The position numbers and the translations under genes are program-made. Below, piece after piece: positions 1 through 6,759 of a stretch of DNA of 14,940 nucleotides. Origin of the DNA: JAGLTZ01 sp023135015 (GTDB lineage Bacteria > Blakebacterota > Blakebacteria > Blakebacterales > Blakebacteraceae); NCBI GenBank assembly GCA_030631625.1, contig DAOVKT010000057.1, positions 1 through 14,940 on the forward strand. Direction: 5' to 3'. Numbering within the stretch: position 1 is the first letter of the stretch; every line of letters starts with the position of its first letter. Under the pieces are notes generated by a model. It was given only the letters and a program-made list of their open reading frames with translations, ran no database searches and was not told where the DNA came from.

Positions 1-943
1 AGATGTTGTTGGCGTTCCACCAGTCCCAGGCCACCTTGCCCGGACGAATCCAGGAGGTATCAACGAGCTCGAGCTTCGGCGCCAGCCTGTAGACCATGGT
101 GTTTTCGATGAGGTCGGCATCTTCCCGGGCTATTATCAGGATCCGCCAGGGGAAGGTGCGCTCACCGCTCGTTCGGGCGATATAATCCGCACGCTCCACA
201 ACCCGGACCGTGCGGTCCCCGACCTGTTCTTCCTTAAGCGGGTAGGCCGGAAAAACACCTCGGAGTGCGGTGCCGCCCGTGCCGGCAAGGTACATGCCCG
301 GATAATCGCGCAGGTCCGACTCCGTGATCGCTACCTTCGGACCCCCATCGACATCCACCAGGACAGGCATGCTGGCCATTTTCTCTGGTGGAATCTCGCT
401 CAATACAGGTTGTTCGTAGAGCCGCTCCGAGTGGGTCAGGAAGCTCTCCTCGGTCGGGAAGTAAGCGCTGTGGTCGGAAGTGAAGTTGATTGTGAATTCC
501 TCCGAGATCACCGTCTGCTCGTCCGACATAGCGGTCCTGAAGCGATACGCCACCCCATCGTCATAGGCCCTCACATCCAGTCCGTATTCCCCCCTTAACT
601 CAAGGGAGAGCTCGGAGAACGCATCGCGTATCTCCGCAGCCTTCTCACGGACGACTGGCCTGATGATCTCATCGACCGTGCGGCGGCTCTCGTTCACCAC
701 AACCGGCCGCCGACCCAGGACTCTCCCGCCGGTCACGGTCATCGAGATCGTCGAGGCCGATACCAGCTCCCTGCCTCCGAAAGAGACGGCATAGCTGATA
801 TTGCGGCCTGTAGTCACGGTGACGGTCACTAACCCGTTCGGCGAAACCACCCTGTACTCAGGAGCCATCGCGGGCGAATGATTCAAGGTGAGTACGAACA
901 CGCAGGAAGCCACCATACCGGAAACCTTGAGACTGTCTCTCAT
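1..943 (-). CDS. Glycoside hydrolase family 97 alpha-glycosidase, N-terminal part (gene cut by window edge)
   Basis: I read this frame directly from the reverse strand: 314 codons from ATG at 943, with no stop before base 1. A purine-rich GAGAGG lies about 8 bases upstream of the ATG. Residues 1-27 look like a signal peptide with an A-M-A cleavage site, so the enzyme should be periplasmic or secreted. Residues ~30-290 are the GH97 N-terminal beta-sandwich (PEYRVVSPNG start, 'AYDDGVAYRFR', 'YFPTEES'). The last visible residues, KVAWDWWNANNI, are the characteristic opening of the GH97 (beta/alpha)8 barrel. GH97 enzymes (SusB-like) are exo-acting alpha-glucosidases or alpha-galactosidases that need calcium. 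The catalytic residues and the inverting/retaining subtype lie outside the window, so the substrate cannot be decided. It sits 30 bp downstream of the GH36-like gene, so co-transcription is likely. Confidence 0.88.
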   Translation of the reverse strand, partial: MRDSLKVSGMVASCVFVLTLNHSPAMAPEYRVVSPNGLVTVTVTTGRNISYAVSFGGRELVSASTISMTVTGGRVLGRRPVVVNESRRTVDEIIRPVVREKAAEIRDAFSELSLELRGEYGLDVRAYDDGVAYRFRTAMSDEQTVISEEFTINFTSDHSAYFPTEESFLTHSERLYEQPVLSEIPPEKMASMPVLVDVDGGPKVAITESDLRDYPGMYLAGTGGTALRGVFPAYPLKEEQVGDRTVRVVERADYIARTSGERTFPWRILIIAREDADLIENTMVYRLAPKLELVDTSWIRPGKVAWDWWNANNI

Positions 944-973
944 AACCGTCCCTCTCTCTTGTAAGTCAGGCAA

Positions 974-3103
974 CTACCCGGAGCCTTTCTCGAACCGGGC
1001 GAACCAGGTGATGGTTCCGGATTGGTCGGACAGCAGGCGGACGGTCCGCACCGGGCCCTTCCTCTGATTGTACGCGACTCCGGCTCCCTCACAGCGGAAA
1101 TCCTGAAATATGTATCCGTCCGGCTCAGATATATAAAGGGTGTACGTATCCCGGGCGACTACATCGCTCTCGCCGGAGAGCGCACTGCCGTTCCACGTGA
1201 CATGCCTCAGCTCCAGACCACCGCACGAGACGTGCCGGCTGGTCGCTACGAGCTGCGGGCGGTCCAGCTTCTCCCGGATGCAGAACAGCTGGCAGTTGTA
1301 TCGGGGATCGATGGCCCCCGGTGGAAAGCTCCCGCTGAAGCTGCCCAGATACCTTTTCGACCAGAATTCGAATACCAGGTACTCCTTCTGAGGATCCAGT
1401 CCCAGCTCCCGGAAGGGGAAGCGCTCGTATTCCCCTCCCATCCGACCGAGCAGCACCCAGTTCTCGAAGTCCAGGTTGATCTCCAGCAGGAAGAGATCGC
1501 AGCCGGTGCTCCTGTCGGCATCAAATATCCGCTGACCGTCACCGCTGACCTCCGTATCCACCTGATCCAGGTGCATCGACCGGCTTGGATCTACATCGTA
1601 GATCTGGCCGGGCCGGGTAAACAGAACCGGCGCCGCTCTTCTGGCCGGTTCCACGAGATCGGTCTTATACCGCTCGGGTCTGTCGGTGAGCATCAGCAGT
1701 GAGCCGGTGAGGGAGGTCACCATGCAGGACCGGTAGGCCTCCTCCTCCGTCAGTTCCACATGGTCGGGGTCGTTGCGCCAGATCACGTTGTTGAAGGAGT
1801 TGTACTGCGCCAGTCCCGCATAGCCGAAGCCATCGCCGCCGATCCGGCATCCGTCGATGATGCCTATCAGTTCCGGCCGGATGCCCCAGCACCCGAGCAT
1901 GAAGCTGTCTTCCCCGATCTCCTCCCGGATGGTCCTGGCGAAGGTCCGAAACACTTCGACACGGTCCATCCCCCGTGCCTCAAAGTGCTGGTAGTAACTG
2001 TTGTAGCCCTCATAACGCAGATGCCGCAGCGCATCCACTTTGAAATAGGTCCAGCCCATCTCCCGAAGCCCCCGGTACAGGGGTCGGACGATCTCTTCAA
2101 GGGTTCTGGGATTGGAGGCATCCATTACGTACCCCACCCACATCCCGTGGGCCGGGTTACCAGCTTCATCCAGAACGAACATGTCCCTGTTGGACTCCAC
2201 AAAATCCTTCCGGTGAAATGAAGCGTAGGTCCAGATACCCGGTTCGAGACCTCTGCTGCTGATATAGCGGCAGAGCGCATCCAACCCGCCGGGAAACTTC
2301 TCGTTGGGTTGCAGCCAGGTCTCGGGAAGCCCGCCCGGTTCCTGCTGATAGCCGTCGTCCATCTGGAAATACCTGTACCCGAACGGCAGCAACCACTCCG
2401 AGAAGATATCGGCTGCACACCGCATCTTCTCTTCATCAATTTCACTGAAATAAGCGAACCAGGAACACCACCCCGCGACCGATTGATCCCACACCCGGTA
2501 TGTCCAGGGTTCGAAGCAGTAGAGACCACGGTGCCTCTGATAGTACCGGGGGCGGAAGCGGAGGACGATCTTCGGACCACTGATCTCCATAGTGAAGCGG
2601 TTCTCACGCTCTCCGGTGGCGGTCGGTGTGACGGCGGCCCGGACAGGGATATCCACCGAGAGCACCCAATCGGATTTCCGGTCGTACACGGCCCTGTTCA
2701 GAAGGCTGCGGCTCAGCCCCGAACTGTGGCGGACGATGTTGAAGCCCGACCGCTTACGATCAACTTCGCAGGGGAAGGATTCCTCGCTCCCAATCACTTC
2801 GGCTGTAACCGTGATGGGGGTCTGCAGGTCCTTTGACTCCAGGACCACAACCTGGCTGATCACGCCATTCTGATCCGTGTGGAGATCGTTGAAAAAAACC
2901 TCTCCAGATGTCCCTACATGCCCGGAGAAAATGACGCTGTCATGATAGGTCATTACGAGTTCGCCGCCGTCAAAGGTCACCTCTGCCGGTTCGATGGGCG
3001 GTCCGCCATCCCGTAGATGCCCCGGCTGACTGCAACCCGAAGGGGAAAACAGAAGAAGCCCCGATAGGAGTATAACCGATATCCGGAACAGCTTTTTATT
3101 CAT
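974..3103 (-). CDS. GH36-type alpha-galactosidase-like lipoprotein
   Basis: 709 residues from ATG at 3103, with AGGAG six bases upstream. Residues 1-24 form a lipoprotein signal (charged MNKKLFR, hydrophobic core, lipobox PSGC with Cys24), so the product should be membrane-anchored outside the cytoplasm. A beta-rich N-terminal region (~40-200) leads into a TIM barrel carrying the GH36/melibiase hallmarks: W-C-S-W-F near 212-216, QMDDGYQ at ~247-253, FKVDALRH with predicted nucleophile Asp357, and CRIGGD with predicted acid/base Asp424. A beta-sandwich C-terminus follows (~520-709). Family members hydrolyse terminal alpha-galactosides with retention. The motif is KVD rather than the common KWD, so this is a divergent branch and the substrate is inferred, not proven. 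Its operon partner is GH97, which suggests a small alpha-glycoside utilisation unit. No local transporter or SusCD pair is visible. Confidence 0.85.
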   Translation of the reverse strand: MNKKLFRISVILLSGLLLFSPSGCSQPGHLRDGGPPIEPAEVTFDGGELVMTYHDSVIFSGHVGTSGEVFFNDLHTDQNGVISQVVVLESKDLQTPITVTAEVIGSEESFPCEVDRKRSGFNIVRHSSGLSRSLLNRAVYDRKSDWVLSVDIPVRAAVTPTATGERENRFTMEISGPKIVLRFRPRYYQRHRGLYCFEPWTYRVWDQSVAGWCSWFAYFSEIDEEKMRCAADIFSEWLLPFGYRYFQMDDGYQQEPGGLPETWLQPNEKFPGGLDALCRYISSRGLEPGIWTYASFHRKDFVESNRDMFVLDEAGNPAHGMWVGYVMDASNPRTLEEIVRPLYRGLREMGWTYFKVDALRHLRYEGYNSYYQHFEARGMDRVEVFRTFARTIREEIGEDSFMLGCWGIRPELIGIIDGCRIGGDGFGYAGLAQYNSFNNVIWRNDPDHVELTEEEAYRSCMVTSLTGSLLMLTDRPERYKTDLVEPARRAAPVLFTRPGQIYDVDPSRSMHLDQVDTEVSGDGQRIFDADRSTGCDLFLLEINLDFENWVLLGRMGGEYERFPFRELGLDPQKEYLVFEFWSKRYLGSFSGSFPPGAIDPRYNCQLFCIREKLDRPQLVATSRHVSCGGLELRHVTWNGSALSGESDVVARDTYTLYISEPDGYIFQDFRCEGAGVAYNQRKGPVRTVRLLSDQSGTITWFARFEKGSG

Positions 3104-3219
3104 CCTTCACTCCTGTCGCTACTCAGAATCATCCCCATTGACCGGTTCTCATTATCGTGCAAGGTACAAATTCCTCTCCCTCGCCCATACTCCATCCGAC
3201 CGCATAGAATCAACGTCTT

Positions 3220-3244
3220 TCTTTTGTCTCATATTGACAAAAGA
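3220..3244. promoter_or_regulatory. Palindrome over the -35 of the feo promoter (possible operator 1)
   Basis: A perfect 9-base inverted repeat, TCTTTTGTC - 7 bases - GACAAAAGA, covers and flanks the -35 hexamer TTGACA (3234-3239). A repressor bound here would block RNA polymerase. Its sequence differs from the second palindrome 35 bp downstream, so it may bind another factor or act as a transcript-independent structural element. It also lies in the divergent region of the GH36 gene, which starts at 3103. Confidence 0.5.
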
Positions 3245-3261
3245 GAAAATCCGAATATAGT
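3234..3261 (+). promoter_or_regulatory. Sigma70-type promoter of the dtxR-feoA-feoB operon
   Basis: Consensus -35 TTGACA at 3234-3239 and -10 TATAGT at 3256-3261 are separated by 16 bases. A start site near 3268 would give a leader of about 30 bases before the GTG at 3298, with an AGGGGG ribosome site at 3282-3287. Both hexamers are embedded in inverted repeats. Confidence 0.65.
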
Positions 3262-3281
3262 TAGTGTATTCTAACTTTATT
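3254..3281. promoter_or_regulatory. DtxR/MntR-like operator palindrome over the -10 (possible operator 2)
   Basis: The core is a perfect AGTTAG-TGTATT-CTAACT (3259-3276). The repeat extends outward with AATA/TATT after one mismatched pair, so 10 of 11 bases pair on each arm. The TTAG...CTAA layout is the general pattern of DtxR/IdeR/MntR boxes (known family knowledge). Its position across the -10 and predicted start site is that of a repressor operator, and the first gene downstream is a DtxR-family regulator. Autoregulation of the feo operon by metal is the natural inference. Confidence 0.6.
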
Positions 3282-3297
3282 AGGGGGACCTAAGATA

Positions 3298-3729
3298 GTG
3301 GGCTTAACTGAGGGTTTGCAGGATTGTCTGAAAGCAATTCTCCTCTGCGAGAAGAAGCACCCCTTCGTGCGCACCAAACACCTGGCCCAGAGTCTGGGAG
3401 TAAAGAGCCCCAGTGTGCATGCCGCAGTGAAGGAACTGACCCGGCTGGGTCTGGTAGAGCACGAGTCCTACGGCCATATCGAGTTCACTCCCCGAGGCCG
3501 CAGGGAAGCCGAGTTAGTATACACCCGCCACAAGGTGCTTTACCGTTTTTTTACCGAAATCCTGGGATTACCGGAGGATGTATCCGAAAACAACGCGTGC
3601 GGAATAGAGCATCATCTGGATGAGAATAGCCTGGAAAAGCTCTCCCGGTTTCTGGATTTCCTCGATAGCAAGTCCGAAGAAAGCGATAAATTCACCCGCG
3701 AGCTCAGGGAGACACTGGATGAAGAATGA
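3298..3729 (+). CDS. DtxR/MntR-family metal-dependent repressor of the feo operon
   Basis: 143 residues from GTG at 3298, with AGGGGG ten bases upstream. Residues ~5-65 form a winged helix (VRTKHLAQSLGVKSPSVHAAVKEL is the HTH; the wing ends HIEFTPRG). Residues ~66-143 form the helical dimerisation and metal domain (YTRHKVLYRFF, then CGIEHHLDENSLEKL). The protein ends there, so there is no SH3-like third domain, as in MntR. Aligned by eye, the metal ligands are Asp9 (as MntR Asp8; DtxR has Met), Lys12 where MntR has Glu11, His78, Cys101 (MntR Glu99, DtxR Cys102), Glu104 and His105. Cys at that place is the iron-type residue of DtxR. The last codons overlap the feoA start by 11 bases. The likely role is Fe(II)-dependent repression of this operon through the palindrome at 3254-3281. 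Confidence 0.9.
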   Translation: MGLTEGLQDCLKAILLCEKKHPFVRTKHLAQSLGVKSPSVHAAVKELTRLGLVEHESYGHIEFTPRGRREAELVYTRHKVLYRFFTEILGLPEDVSENNACGIEHHLDENSLEKLSRFLDFLDSKSEESDKFTRELRETLDEE

Positions 3730-3973
3730 TATACCGTTAATTGATCTTCCTATTAGCGTGGAGGCGGAGATCGTTGAGCTCAGGGGGGGGAGAGGTTTTC
3801 AGTCCCGGTTGCGGTCGTTGGGGCTGGTAGAGGGACAGCAGATCAAAAAGCTCTCCCGGGCCGGATTGGGAGGTCCGGTAATAGTACTTATCAACCGCAC
3901 CCAGGTGGCCATCGGTTGTGGAATGGCTTCCCGCATCATCGTGAGGAGCAGCGGCGGTGACCAGAGGGGATAA
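3719..3973 (+). CDS. feoA: Ferrous iron transport protein A (FeoA)
   Basis: 84 residues. The frame is open further upstream, but the ATG at 3719 is chosen because an AGGGAG site lies 7 bases before it, and the product then begins MKNDIPLIDL, which matches small cytoplasmic FeoA proteins. The fold is SH3-like: 'IVELRGGRGFQSRLRSLGLVEGQ' type core (~18-40), GPVIVLINRTQVAIGCGMASRI (~52-73). FeoA associates with FeoB and is needed for Fe(II) import, possibly by tuning GTPase activity. The start overlaps the regulator by 11 bases and the end overlaps feoB by 17 bases, so the three are translationally linked. Length is normal for the family (75-90 residues). Confidence 0.9.
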   Translation: MKNDIPLIDLPISVEAEIVELRGGRGFQSRLRSLGLVEGQQIKKLSRAGLGGPVIVLINRTQVAIGCGMASRIIVRSSGGDQRG

Positions 3974-5852
3974 TAAGGCATCCCCCCTTAGAAGGCATAT
4001 AGCGTCCGACATCCTGCTGGTCGGACAACCCAATGTAGGCAAGAGCGTTCTTTTTTCCCGGTTGACCGGCATTAAGACAATCGCCTCCAACTATCCGGGC
4101 ACGACCATAGGTTACTGCCAGGGCAGGATGAGGTTCGCCGGGGATAATTACGATGTATTAGATGCACCGGGTACCTACTCCCTGGAACCTCTGGATGAGG
4201 CGGCCCGGGTAGCGGTCGACCTCATTGACGATGCAAAACTCATAATCAACGTGGTAGACGCCACCCACCTCGAGCGGCACCTGACCCTCACCATGGAGCT
4301 GTTGGCCCAGGGCAAGCCCGTGGTGGTGGCTTTGAACATGTCGGACGAGGCGCGGCACCGGGGAGTTGAGATTGACGTAGACAAGCTGGCGCAGAGGCTT
4401 GGGGTGCCGGTTATCCCCACCGTGGCCCGCACCGGGGAAGGGGTCAAGAAATTGATCCTGACAACCCTCGCTCTCCCCGTGGATGAACCCGAAAGCCGGC
4501 AAGGCGAAAACGGTCATCCCGGACACCATCCTCATATAGCACATCATCTCCACGGGGAGCCGGTAGGAACACACGAACATCTGAGCGAAGAGCGTGTGTG
4601 GTCAAAGGTAGGAAAGATTGTAGACGACGTGCAGACCCTGCATCATCACCACCATACTTTCGGGCAGAGGCTGGAGGATATCAGCGTTCACAAGGTGTGG
4701 GGAGGTATCTTTGCTATCCTTGTTCTTGCCGCCTCCTTCATCCTCATCCGTATGATCGGCGAGTTCCTGATAGCAGGTACCATCGTCGTTGTGGGTGAGC
4801 CCTGGGTTGAGATTCCCTTCGGTATCGAGAAGCTGTTCGAGGTGGGATGGAAACCCCTGATGATGAAGCTCTCCGATGTTCTGGGAGAGGGTTCGTTCTT
4901 TCATAACCTGCTGGTGGGACAGCTGGTCGAGGGCCGGATAGACTTCATGCAATCGTTCGGCATTCTTACTTCGGGTCTTTTCATCCCCCTGGCCCAGGTC
5001 CTTCCCTACATCACGAGTTTCTATTTTGTTCTGGGCCTCCTGGAAGATACCGGGTACCTGCCCCGTCTTGCCGTATTCCTGGATAATGTCATGCACCGGG
5101 TGGGCTTACACGGTTACGCCATCATACCCACACTGCTGGGTATGGGCTGCAACGTCCCGGGGGTGCTGGCGACCAGGATTCTGGAAACCAGACGGCAGAG
5201 ATTTATTACCGCCACCCTTATCTCCATCGCCGTACCCTGCGCCGCGCTTCAGGCTGTAATTATCGGCCTGGTGGGCGAGCAGGGGGTTTGGCCGGTAATC
5301 CTTATCTATGGTATTCTGTTCGTGGTATGGGTATTGATCGGACTGGTTCTCAGATTCTCCTCCCGGGGATTCAGACCGGAGCTGCTTATTGAGATCCCCC
5401 CCTACCGTGCCCCTTCATGGAAAGCGCTGGGATCCAAGCTGTGGATGCGCATCACCGGATTCCTCAGAGAGGCGCTGCCCGTGGTGCTGGGTGCGGTGTT
5501 CGTAGTCAATATCCTCTACCAGTTCAACGTTTTCGCCTGGCTGGCCGGGGCCACCGCACCGGTAGTCAGCTTCCTCTGGGGAATGCCTGATAATGCGATT
5601 GTTCCATTGCTGGTGGGGATACTGAGGAAAGACATTGCCATCGGGATGTTTGCTCCCCTGAACCTGACCATCCAGCAGCTTGTGGTGGGAAGCGTGGTTT
5701 TATCGATGTTCTTCCCCTGCCTTGCCACCCTGGTGATACTTTTCCGGGAATTGAAGTGGAAGGATGCGCTCAAGTCCGTCGGTATCATGCTGGCAGCGGT
5801 AATAATCGTAGGTGCTGCAATCAACTTCATATGGACCGCCATTGTGCCCTGA
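3957..5852 (+). CDS. feoB: Ferrous iron transporter FeoB with His-rich linker
   Basis: 631 residues from GTG at 3957; GAGGAG lies 8 bases upstream. The N-terminal G domain carries G1 GQPNVGKS (23-30), G2 around Thr49-Thr50, G3 DAPG (69-72), G4 NMSD (127-130) and a G5-like ARTGEG. Membrane segments fill ~245-631, with the FeoB gate motifs LGMGCNVPG (Cys398), VPCAA (Cys428) and FFPCLATL (Cys588). The protein imports Fe(II) across the inner membrane in a GTPase-dependent way. It is shorter than the E. coli protein (773). The region between G domain and membrane (~175-240) is unusual: nine His between 187 and 208 and five consecutive His at 229-233, where longer FeoBs have a helical GDI domain. 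It is the last gene of the operon. I see no clear terminator in the 80 bases before the convergent gene at 5933. Confidence 0.95.
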   Translation: MTRGDNKASPLRRHIASDILLVGQPNVGKSVLFSRLTGIKTIASNYPGTTIGYCQGRMRFAGDNYDVLDAPGTYSLEPLDEAARVAVDLIDDAKLIINVVDATHLERHLTLTMELLAQGKPVVVALNMSDEARHRGVEIDVDKLAQRLGVPVIPTVARTGEGVKKLILTTLALPVDEPESRQGENGHPGHHPHIAHHLHGEPVGTHEHLSEERVWSKVGKIVDDVQTLHHHHHTFGQRLEDISVHKVWGGIFAILVLAASFILIRMIGEFLIAGTIVVVGEPWVEIPFGIEKLFEVGWKPLMMKLSDVLGEGSFFHNLLVGQLVEGRIDFMQSFGILTSGLFIPLAQVLPYITSFYFVLGLLEDTGYLPRLAVFLDNVMHRVGLHGYAIIPTLLGMGCNVPGVLATRILETRRQRFITATLISIAVPCAALQAVIIGLVGEQGVWPVILIYGILFVVWVLIGLVLRFSSRGFRPELLIEIPPYRAPSWKALGSKLWMRITGFLREALPVVLGAVFVVNILYQFNVFAWLAGATAPVVSFLWGMPDNAIVPLLVGILRKDIAIGMFAPLNLTIQQLVVGSVVLSMFFPCLATLVILFRELKWKDALKSVGIMLAAVIIVGAAINFIWTAIVP

Positions 5853-5932
5853 GAGTTGTCCTCCTCACCAGCACGTACCGGATATACAGGGAGGCCGGAC
5901 AGAGTGTTTCCGGATGGGAACTAGCTCGGCAT

Positions 5933-6268
5933 TCAGGAGCTGCTGGATCTGGCGGCATAGGCGAAGCAGTGAAAGTACCGGCGCCAGCTATCCTCAGAGG
6001 AGCCGAATACGTTCTCGCCCAGGAAGTAATCGAGAAGAGCCTCACGCAGCCGGGCGAGTTCGCGAAGGCGGCCTCTGTGTTTGGGATCGTTCAGCGTCAG
6101 ATCGAGGAGCTCTAATCCTCGCTCAAGCGCCCTCTGCGCATACTCCGGACGACCCTTGCTGCGCCACCGAAGTGCACGCTCGACCTCGCTGCCGACGTGG
6201 GCGAGCTGCTCTGAGAGCGGAAAGGACCGCCACCGCCCGGAAGCCAGAGAGGGATGATGGCTGTTCAC
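5933..6268 (-). CDS. Small conserved protein paired with DUF5674 (TA-like partner, function unknown)
   Basis: 111 residues from GTG at 6268, which overlaps the stop of the upstream DUF5674-type gene in a GTGA (6265-6268), so translation is coupled. It begins MNSHHPSLASGRWRSF, then has a helical, charge-rich middle (VERALRWRSKGRPEYAQRALERGLELL, ~30-55) and DPKHRGRLRELARLREALLDYF (~61-82). It ends with aromatic-rich SWRRYFHCFAYAARSSSS. There is no signal peptide or membrane segment. I recognise the pattern as a small uncharacterised family that tends to accompany DUF5674 proteins, but this is recollection, not a search. Tight pairing of two small soluble proteins fits a toxin-antitoxin-like or regulatory unit; no catalytic motif is obvious. 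Confidence 0.75.
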   Translation of the reverse strand: MNSHHPSLASGRWRSFPLSEQLAHVGSEVERALRWRSKGRPEYAQRALERGLELLDLTLNDPKHRGRLRELARLREALLDYFLGENVFGSSEDSWRRYFHCFAYAARSSSS

Positions 6269-6606
6269 GATGATACCAGCTTCTTGATGATCTGAAGGAT
6301 CCGGTTCCGCGTCGAGGGATCGTCCACCCCGCGCGTCTGATTCCCCTGCATGGGGCGGATATTGACCATCGAGTCGAATTCGATCTGGTCTGGTCCATCG
6401 ATATCCGGATAGATGTTAATGCCCCAGAGATCGCTCTGTCTGGAACCTCCCTCCATAAGCAGGGCCTCCTCATCCGCATGCAGCTCACCATCAAGGACCA
6501 TGATTCCGCGCTCGACGTCCACCACCGCCTTGATCATATCTCCAAAACCAGCGTGGGCCATCCGCTTCAATTCCTCACGAGAAATCGCTTCTTCGATGAT
6601 CCTCAT
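6265..6606 (-). CDS. DUF5674-family protein
   Basis: 113 residues from ATG at 6606. The best ribosome site, AGGAG, lies 10 bases upstream inside a thiolase remnant. The ATG also overlaps the remnant's stop in an ATGA. The body matches what I remember of DUF5674: ISREELKRMA, GDMIKAVVDVERGIMVLDGELHADEEALLMEGGS, QSDLWGINIYP, IEFDSMVNIRP, NQTRGV and a C-terminal helix. The conserved core 'VVDVE...GGELHADEE...DLWGINIYP...EFDSM.NIRP' makes it a real gene. No function is known to me. It is small and soluble and overlaps its downstream partner by 4 bases, so a two-component TA-like module is the leading guess. The acidic HADEE and the DLWGIN/EFDSM stretches are the obvious candidates for a binding surface. 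Confidence 0.82.
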   Translation of the reverse strand: MRIIEEAISREELKRMAHAGFGDMIKAVVDVERGIMVLDGELHADEEALLMEGGSRQSDLWGINIYPDIDGPDQIEFDSMVNIRPMQGNQTRGVDDPSTRNRILQIIKKLVSS

Positions 6607-6707
6607 AGGGTGAGAGCTCCTAAATCCACGGCATAGTCATCTTTAAAAGCACCACCGAACCTGCCTCCTGCGGTTCTGACAGCGCTGGCGATGACCACAT
6701 CACTCAT
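6603..6707 (-). pseudogene. Remnant of an acetyl-CoA acetyltransferase (thiolase) gene, first ~34 codons only
   Basis: This frame starts at ATG 6707, with GAGG six bases upstream. It reads VVIASAVRTAGGRFGG, then AFKDDYAVDLGALTL and a TGA at 6605-6603. That is the textbook N-terminus of bacterial thiolases (VRT.GGRFGG.LKD.PAVDLGA), which normally run to about 390 residues. Here homology stops right after 'DLGA-LTL', and the next gene's ATG overlaps the TGA. I see no later thiolase segment (active Cys89 region or C-terminal GxG) downstream through 5853. The simplest reading is a gene broken by arrival of the DUF5674 pair or by a deletion. The short frame may now act only as a translated leader that couples to the DUF5674 gene. 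The thiolase identity is strong for its length; the mechanism is inference. Confidence 0.72.
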
Positions 6708-6759
6708 GGATAACCTCATGATTTTTCTCTTCATTGTTTTGCCCTGTCCCATAGCTATG

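Noticed and set aside
410..598. Short plus-strand frame inside the GH97 region
   Set aside because: The opposite strand carries a continuous GH97 reading frame with family motifs through this stretch.
1022..1702. 226-codon plus-strand frame opposite the GH36-like gene
   Set aside because: It is a shadow of the strong minus-strand glycosidase, with no domain and no ribosome site. The same applies to the long plus-strand frames at 1760-2221, 2309-2836 and 12042-12824.
3104..3219. Promoter for the GH36-GH97 operon on the minus strand
   Set aside because: A GATAAT is present at 3156-3151, but no -35 lies at a suitable distance, so I do not call it.
3620..3718. Longer feoA start at 3620
   Set aside because: It would add 33 residues that lie in the regulator's coding region in another frame and resemble nothing in FeoA. 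The ATG at 3719 has a proper ribosome site.
5853..5932. Expected terminator or thiolase C-terminal remnant between feoB and the accessory block
   Set aside because: No hairpin with T-run and no thiolase-like translation was found on the minus strand in these 80 bases.
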